From: Verrucomicrobiia bacterium
Lineage (GTDB): Bacteria; Verrucomicrobiota; Verrucomicrobiia; Verrucomicrobiales; Akkermansiaceae
DNA length: 6,704 nt
Assembly: GCA_947460915.1 (NCBI GenBank)
Contig: CANHKJ010000178.1
Coordinates: forward strand, 1 to 6,704
Reading direction: 5' to 3'
Shown here: positions 1-5,430 of the stretch, one piece after another
How the letters are laid out: each line of letters starts with the position of its first letter
How positions within the stretch are numbered: the first letter of the stretch is position 1
Position numbers and translations under genes: made by a program
Notes under the pieces: model-generated
What the model saw: only the letters and a program-made list of their open reading frames with translations
Databases searched by the model: none
Told to the model about the DNA's origin: nothing

Positions 1-1994
1 ACGGCTTTTTCGACGTCTTTTTTGCTCTGCTCAGGAGTGTTGTTTTGCTGTTGCGCGTCGCTGAGTTTGCCCTCGACTTTCGGCATGTCTTGCTTGGAGA
101 GTTCACCGAGTGACTTCATCGTCTCGGCCATTTTTTTCATGCTTTCTTTGTCGATGTCGCCATTGCGTGCTGAGTCCTTGAGCAATTGCTCCATGCGTTT
201 TTCGAGATCGTCGATGCGCTGTTTGTTTTCTTGCTCGGCTTTTTGTTGGGCCTCGATGCGTTTGCGATTTTCTTCTTTTTGTAATTCTTCGGGAGCCAGT
301 CGTTCGAGACGTTGGTTTTCCTCGTAGGCGTTTTGCTCGCGGCGCGTGGCGTCCTCGAGTTCGCCGACGACGCGGTCGAATTGATTTTTGAGCATCTGCG
401 CGTGTTCATCGCGGGTGAGAATGAAAAGCGTGATGGGCTCGGAATACACGCGTCCGCGCTTGGGGAGAAAGTCGAGAGTGTATGCGCGTAGAATGAGCTT
501 TTGCGGTGTAATTTTTTGGGTGGCAGGGCAGAATGCCGTTTTGTTGGCAAGACGACGATCTGCTGGTGACCCTGGCATGAGTTTCATTTCACCTTTGGCG
601 AGGCCCGATGGTGTCGCAGTATTACTGGCTTCACCGTACCACTCGATCCCCAGTTCCTTCAATCCGAAGTCGTCTTCGGCGAGGGCATCGAACTCGATGG
701 TTTCCTCGGGTAGGATCACGATTTGACGCTCGACGCCTTGGATGTAAGCGGAGGGCGGGGTGTCTTTGATTGCCTCAACTCGGAGCTTGAAAGTGCTATC
801 TCCTTCGAGCCCAAATTCATCGGTCCAAGCAAAAGGAATATCGTAGGAGCTTTGAGCTACGGGTAGGGAGGATGTGGTAGCCGTGCTTTTCTCGATGCTC
901 AAGCTTTCCGTGAAATTCGGCTTGGGAGTTTTTCCAGGTTCGGCCTCTGGATTGACGACGTGGGTGATTGGACCAAGAGATGCGGAGGCGAGATTGCGCG
1001 AGGCATTGAGCGTCACCGCGAGTTTTGAACCCTCGACCACGGTGGCGACTCCTGTTTTGAGGTCGATCGTTTCATTGCTTCGTTCCAAATACGATGGGAA
1101 AACAATCTCTGCGTTGGCGAAGTCGATGGTTGGTCGCAGGGTGGGTTCGATGCGAATGGTGTGTCGCGCATCGCCAATAGACAAATTGAGTTTGCCCGGA
1201 ATGTGCTGAGCGGGAAGGGTAAAGGCGTAGACTTTTTCTTTTAAATCCGCAGAGATTGGTGGCAACGCTCCGTAGCGCACTTGGCCTTTGTCTGGGCGCC
1301 ATTCGGAGTCGTCTGCAAGTTGAACGATGAAGCTAAAAGCCTCGCCGTGAGGCACCACGAGGCTGCCTGGGATGTTTTCGAGTTTGGTAAACGTGTAGCG
1401 TTCTGTTTCTTGGAGGGGCATCGCCCAGCGTTGCAGGGCATTCACTCCAGCCTTGGGTGCGAGCATAAATGCAGCAACCGCGGCGGCGCTGAGAACGATG
1501 GTGGCGAGCAGCGCTTTCTTGATCCAGTTGCCAGGGAGAGCGGAAGAGAGGCCTTGCTTTTCAGCATCCGCAGCCACGGTTTCCATGGCGGCGTGACGCA
1601 GGCGAGGGGAGAGAGATTCTTTCGCTTCGGTTTGCTCTTGGAGCTCGATGATGCCTAACAAACGATCGCCGAGATCGGGGTGCTTGGCCGCGATCAGGCG
1701 GGCTAATTCATTTTCGCGGCGATGTCCCCAAACCCAACGACGCATCCAATAGGGCGCGAATACCGCAAACAGTGAGGTGCCACCGAGGAGAATCCAAAGG
1801 CGCAAAACGGCGGAGGTTTGGATGAAACGATCCAGTGCGAATACCAGTAAGAATGAGAGTAAAAGTCCGAGTAAGCCCGCCAAGATCGCCTCAATGATTT
1901 TCGCACGCCAGAGCTTGCGACGATAGTCATCTAGCAACCTCTTCAAGTTCTCTGGAATGGCTTGTGTTTCCTGCGATGGTGGGTAATCTGTCAT
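1..1994 (-). CDS. DUF4175-like membrane protein, 3' end cut by the window edge
   Basis: One frame stays open from the ATG at 1994 to the left edge (664 codons, no stop), so the C-terminus is missing. Seen in the translation: a charged N-terminus, a membrane hairpin at about residues 33-54 and 63-83, a short loop with the motif HPDLGDRLL (105-113), and a third membrane helix at about 160-178. A long beta-rich region follows, probably periplasmic, with the motif AEDDFGL at 439-445. From about 527 the protein is rich in Glu, Lys and Gln and predicted helical or coiled-coil. The helix pattern, the PDLGDRL motif and the DDFGL motif match my recollection of DUF4175-type proteins in Verrucomicrobia and Planctomycetes. 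Their function is not established and I do not assign one. It is transcribed divergently from the HtrA pair. No Shine-Dalgarno precedes the ATG; a TATAAT lies 21 bp upstream. Confidence 0.8.
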   Translation of the reverse strand, partial: MTDYPPSQETQAIPENLKRLLDDYRRKLWRAKIIEAILAGLLGLLLSFLLVFALDRFIQTSAVLRLWILLGGTSLFAVFAPYWMRRWVWGHRRENELARLIAAKHPDLGDRLLGIIELQEQTEAKESLSPRLRHAAMETVAADAEKQGLSSALPGNWIKKALLATIVLSAAAVAAFMLAPKAGVNALQRWAMPLQETERYTFTKLENIPGSLVVPHGEAFSFIVQLADDSEWRPDKGQVRYGALPPISADLKEKVYAFTLPAQHIPGKLNLSIGDARHTIRIEPTLRPTIDFANAEIVFPSYLERSNETIDLKTGVATVVEGSKLAVTLNASRNLASASLGPITHVVNPEAEPGKTPKPNFTESLSIEKSTATTSSLPVAQSSYDIPFAWTDEFGLEGDSTFKLRVEAIKDTPPSAYIQGVERQIVILPEETIEFDALAEDDFGLKELGIEWYGEASNTATPSGLAKGEMKLMPGSPADRRLANKTAFCPATQKITPQKLILRAYTLDFLPKRGRVYSEPITLFILTRDEHAQMLKNQFDRVVGELEDATRREQNAYEENQRLERLAPEELQKEENRKRIEAQQKAEQENKQRIDDLEKRMEQLLKDSARNGDIDKESMKKMAETMKSLGELSKQDMPKVEGKLSDAQQQNNTPEQSKKDVEKA

Positions 1995-2012
1995 GCGGCT
2001 GCTTGCGACGGT

Positions 2013-2055
2013 TGAATTATAGTCCGTGCTGCGATTTTTGCCAGTGGATAATTCA
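2013..2055. repeat. 8-bp inverted repeat spanning the minus-strand promoter
   Basis: TGAATTAT at 2013-2020 is the exact reverse complement of ATAATTCA at 2048-2055, with 27 bp between the arms. The left arm overlaps the TATAAT of the minus-strand promoter and the candidate -35 box lies between the arms. It could be an operator or a chance repeat in AT-rich intergenic DNA. Confidence 0.3.
2016..2044 (-). promoter_or_regulatory. Candidate sigma70-type promoter for the DUF4175-like gene
   Basis: Read on the minus strand, CTGGCA (2044-2039) is followed after 17 bp by a perfect TATAAT (2021-2016). A start site about 7 bp downstream would fall near 2009 and give a leader of about 15 nt with no Shine-Dalgarno. 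The -10 box is strong and the -35 box matches 4 of 6 bases. It assumes an E. coli-like consensus for this organism. Confidence 0.5.
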
Positions 2056-2116
2056 CTTTCGCGGGCTGTCCGCCTTGATCGGGGTATTTTACGAAAAAAA
2101 TCAATGCACAGAGAAA

Positions 2117-2144
2117 TTGACGATTCTGCGTCGCTACGTATAGT
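2117..2144 (+). promoter_or_regulatory. Candidate sigma70-type promoter for the HtrA pair
   Basis: TTGACG (2117-2122) and TATAGT (2139-2144) are separated by 16 bp and each matches 5 of 6 consensus bases. A start site about 7 bp after the -10 box falls on or next to the ATG at 2151, so this transcript may be leaderless. Confidence 0.5.
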
Positions 2145-2150
2145 GAGTTT

Positions 2151-3131
2151 ATGCGCACGATAGGATTATTCTGGATGATATGGATGGGAGTGATTTTCAC
2201 TCAGTCGGTTCAGGTGGTTGAGGCAGTCGAGCAGATGCAGGATTTGCAGTTGTTAGAGAAAAAAGTCCAACAAGTGGCTAAGGCGCGAATGCCGCTGACT
2301 GTGGCCTTGGTGGCGGAGGATGCATCCAGCTCCGGCTCGGGCGTGATCACCACCGAGGCGGGTTTGATTTTGACTGCCGCTCACGTGGTGCAAGGTAGTG
2401 AGAAAATGGATGTGGTCTTTCCCGATGGGAAAACGGTGAAGGGCAAGGTGCTCGGAGCCAACTATGGCAAGGACTTAGCTATGGTGCAGATCGAGCAAGA
2501 TGGAAAATGGCCCCATGCTCCTCGTGGCAAATCGAAACCTCTGGAAGTGGGTGACTGGGTGGTAGCGCTGGGTCATGCCGCGGGCTTTGATCCTGCGAGG
2601 ACTCCGCCTGTCCGCTTTGGGCGTGTGGTTTCGAAGGGGCCTGGGATTTTTTTCACCTCAGAGTGCACGCTGATCGGTGGTGATTCGGGTGGTCCTTTGT
2701 TTGATCTGGATGGCAACATCGTCGGCATCAATTCCAACATTGGCCAGGCACTGCGGGCGAACAATCACGCTGGGGTAGATGGCTTTATCGAGGACTGGGA
2801 TAAAATGCTCGCCGGTGAGCAATGGGGCAAGCTGGTTCTTGATCCCTTGCAAAATGAAGATATGCCCGTGCTTGGAATTGCTCTGGACGGCACGCGTCGT
2901 GGTCTGGTCGTCGGGGCTGTGAGCAAGGGCTCGAAGGCTACCCAGGCAGGGATCATGCCGGGAGATTTGTTGGTGGGGATCGAGGGCGAAAAACTACGCA
3001 ATTTCAATGACCTCCGCAATGAATTGTTACGCAAACAGGTCGGTGATAAGGTGAAAATCACCATCGTCAGGAATGGCGAGAGCATGGAAAAGGAAGTGGA
3101 GCTCGTGCGCCGCGGTGATACTGAACAATGA
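2151..3131 (+). CDS. Secreted HtrA/Deg-type serine protease with one PDZ domain
   Basis: 326 residues. An N-terminal signal peptide (Arg2, hydrophobic stretch to about residue 19, likely cleavage after VEA at 23-25) sends it to the periplasm. The trypsin-like domain spans about 45-220 with a complete triad: His78 in LTAAHVV, Asp108 in GKDLAMV and Ser179 in GGDSGGP. A single PDZ domain covers about 239-322, with LGIALD as the ligand-loop strand. HtrA proteases cut misfolded envelope proteins and use PDZ domains to bind exposed C-termini. The serine loop reads IGGDSGG rather than the usual INPGNSGG, so it is a divergent member. The ATG at 2151 keeps the basic n-region; ATG at 2175 has an AGGA 9 bp upstream but would lose it. 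The stop overlaps the next gene by 4 bp, which implies coupled translation with the pseudo-protease. Confidence 0.92.
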   Translation: MRTIGLFWMIWMGVIFTQSVQVVEAVEQMQDLQLLEKKVQQVAKARMPLTVALVAEDASSSGSGVITTEAGLILTAAHVVQGSEKMDVVFPDGKTVKGKVLGANYGKDLAMVQIEQDGKWPHAPRGKSKPLEVGDWVVALGHAAGFDPARTPPVRFGRVVSKGPGIFFTSECTLIGGDSGGPLFDLDGNIVGINSNIGQALRANNHAGVDGFIEDWDKMLAGEQWGKLVLDPLQNEDMPVLGIALDGTRRGLVVGAVSKGSKATQAGIMPGDLLVGIEGEKLRNFNDLRNELLRKQVGDKVKITIVRNGESMEKEVELVRRGDTEQ

Positions 3132-4333
3132 GAATTTTTATGGATATGAAATGTATGTATGGAATTTGCGGGCTGGTACTCTCTGCCGTTGCTTGGAGTC
3201 AAGATCTGCCGCTACAAACGGATGAACAGCGTGCGGTGTTGCGGCATCAATCCAGCGTGGTGTTCGATCTCGTTTCGCCCATTTCCAAAAAATTGAGCAA
3301 GTCCTGCGTCTGGGTTTGGGCGGGCGGCAATCGGCAATTGTGCGTCGGCACCGTCGTCGGCGATGGCTCTCAGGTGCTCGCCAAATGGAGTGAGGTCGCG
3401 CGTGCTCGCGGCGAGAAAATTGTCTGCGTAGGTGAGGGCAATGAGACATTTCCTGCTACCATTGAAGGGGTCTATGAAGAAGAGGACCTCGTTTTGCTCA
3501 AGTTGAAAAATTCGACTCTCAAGCCGGTCACTTTTTCTCCCGAACAAGAATTGGAGCTTGGTCAGTTCTTGGTTGCTGCCGCACCGGGTGATGCCACCTT
3601 GGGATTCGGCGTCGTCAGTGTGGCTGAGCGTAGCTTGCGCGAAAGCGATCAAGCCTTTGTGGGCATTGGTGCGGAAACTCACCAAGACGGCACTGGTGTG
3701 ATTGTGCGGGAGGTTGCGGAGGATTCCCCGGCCAAAAAGGCAGGCATCAGCAAAGGCGACGTCATCCTCAGTGTAAATGGGCAGATCATCAGCGGGCTGA
3801 TGCAGTTCCGCTCCCTACTCAGCACACTCAAGCCCGGGGAAAACGCTGTGTTCCGTTATTCTCGCAAGGGGGAGAACCTCGACGTCGAGCTCAAGCTCGC
3901 GGCGAAGCCGAAAAATGCCGCCTTCCCGCAGCGCCGCCTTGAGGTGATGGAGCGCATGGGCGGAGACATCAGCAATGTGCGCGATGGCTTTCCTGCTGTG
4001 ATTCAGACCGATCTTGTGCTCAATCCGGAAGAGTGCGGAGGCCCCGTGCTCGATCTCAAGGGCCATGTCGTCGGCATCATGGCCGCCCGCGCTGGCCGCA
4101 TCCGCAGCTACGTGATTTCTGCTTCCGCCATTGAGCAAATGCTCAAACGTAAGCCCGTGGAAGAATCCTTGGCCCGAGTGAAAAAAGAAGAGCCCGGGCC
4201 TAAGCTCGCCGGCTCGCGTGAAGCGCGCCCACGCCTCAATCGCCAGCAAATGCAACGCCTGCGCGCCCGTATGAAGGAAATGGATGCCTTGATGAGGGAG
4301 CTTGATCAGGAAATGAACCAAATCGATCGCTGA
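3128..4333 (+). CDS. HtrA-like pseudo-protease with a PDZ domain nested inside the protease fold
   Basis: 401 residues. The start ATG overlaps the preceding TGA (ATGA); Met5 or Met7 (ATG at 3140, 3146) are alternatives that also keep a signal peptide ending near AVAWS (20-24). The N-terminal half of a trypsin-like fold runs from about 48 to 170: VGTVVGDG, then LAKWSEV where LTAAHVV is expected (His replaced by Ser88), then EEEDLVLLKL with Asp120 kept, then GFGVVSV. A PDZ domain follows at about 176-261. The protease fold then resumes at 290-320 with AVIQTDLVLNPEECGGPV, which matches the HtrA serine loop with Cys303 for Ser. The tail (about 345-401) is charged and helical. With no His and no Ser it should not be a serine protease; role inferred as regulator or adaptor of the neighbouring HtrA. 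Confidence 0.87.
   Translation: MRIFMDMKCMYGICGLVLSAVAWSQDLPLQTDEQRAVLRHQSSVVFDLVSPISKKLSKSCVWVWAGGNRQLCVGTVVGDGSQVLAKWSEVARARGEKIVCVGEGNETFPATIEGVYEEEDLVLLKLKNSTLKPVTFSPEQELELGQFLVAAAPGDATLGFGVVSVAERSLRESDQAFVGIGAETHQDGTGVIVREVAEDSPAKKAGISKGDVILSVNGQIISGLMQFRSLLSTLKPGENAVFRYSRKGENLDVELKLAAKPKNAAFPQRRLEVMERMGGDISNVRDGFPAVIQTDLVLNPEECGGPVLDLKGHVVGIMAARAGRIRSYVISASAIEQMLKRKPVEESLARVKKEEPGPKLAGSREARPRLNRQQMQRLRARMKEMDALMRELDQEMNQIDR
3653..3910 (+). other. PDZ domain inserted between the two parts of the degenerate protease
   Basis: Encodes residues 176-261 of the pseudo-protease. PDZ features seen: FVGIGAE as ligand-loop strand (177-183), GVIVREV then SPAKKAGISKGDVILSVNG, and the final strands around FRYSRKG and LDVELKL. 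Protease-type sequence lies on both sides: GFGVVSV before it, IQTDLVLNPEECGGP after it. Boundaries are approximate. Confidence 0.8.
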
Positions 4334-4353
4334 ACGGATTTCATGCGATTTTT
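4325..4353 (+). terminator. Probable Rho-independent terminator of the HtrA pair
   Basis: ATCGCTGAA (4326-4334) pairs with TTCA-T-GCGAT (4340-4349): nine pairs, one bulged T at 4344 and a 5-nt loop CGGAT. A run of T follows (4349-4353, then CC and TT). The hairpin contains the TGA stop of the pseudo-protease gene. Its position just before the candidate promoter of the next gene supports separate transcripts. Confidence 0.5.
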
Positions 4354-4355
4354 CC

Positions 4356-4383
4356 TTGATTTGGCGAGCATATTGACTATTCT
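4356..4383 (+). promoter_or_regulatory. Candidate promoter for the MlaD-family gene
   Basis: TTGATT (4356-4361) and TATTCT (4378-4383) are 16 bp apart, each matching 4 of 6 consensus bases. The predicted start site falls within about 2 bases of the ATG at 4392, the same arrangement as at 2151. It is weak on its own; support comes from lying just after a terminator in a 58-bp gap. Confidence 0.35.
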
Positions 4384-4391
4384 GAGCGTGG

Positions 4392-5417
4392 ATGTCTGAC
4401 AGCGTAAGGAAAAACGAGGTTTTAGTGGGAAGTTTCCTACTACTCGGCCTGATTTTGCTTGGGGCCCTCATCGTTCAATTTGGCCGATTCGGTGATCGCT
4501 TCCAGCATTATTACTCCCTGCAGCTCGTCGTCGATGATGCAGCTGGTATCATCAAGGGCTCGGAAATTCGCATGGGCGGTGCGAAGATTGGCAAGGTGGG
4601 AAATCTACCAATTCTCAATGACGATGCACTCGTCATCATCAATCTCGACATCGATGACCGCATCAAGATCCCCGAGGGTTCCACTCTTAGCGTCGCCTCC
4701 GCCTCATTGCTCGGTGATAAAATGATCATCGTCACTCCCAATAAGAAAAAAAACGGTAAATACATCGCCGCGGGTTCCGTCATCGCGGGCGGCGGACCTT
4801 CGGGTCTCGATGCTATTCAGTCCAATGCCGAAATTCTCAGCCGTGATGCCCGCAAGCTCATGGACGGCGCTGCTGGCACTCTGAAAAAAGTTGACCTTGC
4901 CATCGATGACATCCGCACTGCCTCACAGCATCTGTCTCAGACCTTAGAGAAAGTAAACACCTCAGTGCTCAAGACCGACAACTTACAAAAAGTTGATCAA
5001 GCAATCGATCACTTCGCCAAGACCTCTGCCGCGCTCGAAAAAACCAGCCAGCAAATGGAGCCTACCATCGCCGATGCCCGCGCCGCCATCGCCTCTATCG
5101 AAAAAGCTGCCTCCGGTGCACAAACCACGTTTTCTAAGGTAAATCAACGCATCGATGAGCTCGGGCCGACGATGAAAGAACTCCCTGCTGCCACCAAAGC
5201 CATCGCGCAAGCCGCTCAAAAAGCCAACCACACCATGGATCAAGTCGCTCAAGGAAATGGCTTGATCGGCACTTTAACCAATGATAACGAAGTCTCCGCC
5301 GATGCGAAAGCATTCATCCGGAACTTGAAAGAGCGTGGCATCTTGCGTTACCAGGATGCCGAGCCGCTTCATCCTGAAGATGACCCCCGCAATCGCTTTC
5401 GTGGCAAAAGACGTTAA
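4392..5417 (+). CDS. mlaD: MlaD-family MCE-domain protein, lipid-transport substrate-binding subunit
   Basis: 341 residues. One N-terminal membrane anchor (about 10-30) is followed by an MCE domain (about 40-116) with the signature AGIIKGSEIRMGGAKIGKV (51-69) and SLLGDKMIIVTP (105-116). From about 138 to 288 the sequence is alanine-rich and helical, and it ends in GLIGTLTNDNEV, a helix with RNLKERGILRY, and a basic tail. In Gram-negative bacteria MlaD forms a periplasmic hexamer on the MlaFE ABC transporter and moves phospholipid between the membranes. The E. coli protein is much shorter; the long helical tail resembles extended MCE proteins whose helices form a tube. No mlaE or mlaF lies in the window, so the transporter partner is unknown. 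Only a weak GAG precedes the ATG. The next gene starts 13 bp after the stop. Confidence 0.88.
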   Translation: MSDSVRKNEVLVGSFLLLGLILLGALIVQFGRFGDRFQHYYSLQLVVDDAAGIIKGSEIRMGGAKIGKVGNLPILNDDALVIINLDIDDRIKIPEGSTLSVASASLLGDKMIIVTPNKKKNGKYIAAGSVIAGGGPSGLDAIQSNAEILSRDARKLMDGAAGTLKKVDLAIDDIRTASQHLSQTLEKVNTSVLKTDNLQKVDQAIDHFAKTSAALEKTSQQMEPTIADARAAIASIEKAASGAQTTFSKVNQRIDELGPTMKELPAATKAIAQAAQKANHTMDQVAQGNGLIGTLTNDNEVSADAKAFIRNLKERGILRYQDAEPLHPEDDPRNRFRGKRR

Positions 5418-5430
5418 TCCCCCAGTTTAT

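Noticed and set aside
22..1658. Several plus-strand open frames of 100-125 codons opposite the DUF4175-like gene.
   Set aside because: They are rich in Ser, Arg and Cys, have no recognisable domain, and overlap a continuous minus-strand frame with clear membrane helices and family motifs.
2132..2159. A dif-like site: TTATGCGCAC at 2149-2158 matches 10 of the 11 bases of the E. coli XerC arm.
   Set aside because: The adjacent 11 bases that should be the XerD arm match at only about three positions, and that arm is the better conserved one. The match also contains the start codon of the protease gene and is 1.5 kb from the skew switch.
2175..2177. Start of the active protease at the internal ATG 2175, which has AGGA upstream.
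   Set aside because: It would remove Arg2 and shorten the signal peptide to one without a basic n-region. It stays possible if the transcript is not leaderless.
3146..3190. A possible lipoprotein signal in the pseudo-protease, with Cys9 or Cys14 as the modified residue.
   Set aside because: Neither cysteine follows a proper hydrophobic stretch or a lipobox; the hydrophobic core comes after them and ends at a normal signal-peptidase site near AVA.
4171..4200. Inverted repeat GGCCCG / CGGGCC around an A-rich stretch, terminator-like.
   Set aside because: It lies well inside the pseudo-protease coding region, has an 18-nt loop and no T-run after it.
3815..4471. A 218-codon minus-strand open frame opposite the pseudo-protease and the start of mlaD.
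   Set aside because: It is antisense to two well-supported genes and its composition (His-, Leu- and Ala-rich, no recognisable domain) is what C-rich codons on the plus strand produce by chance.
5335..5430. An upstream ATG giving a 428-residue version of the XylR-like regulator.
   Set aside because: It lies inside mlaD, and the extra 32 residues precede the point where XylR-type proteins begin. The ATG at 5431 gives the usual family length.
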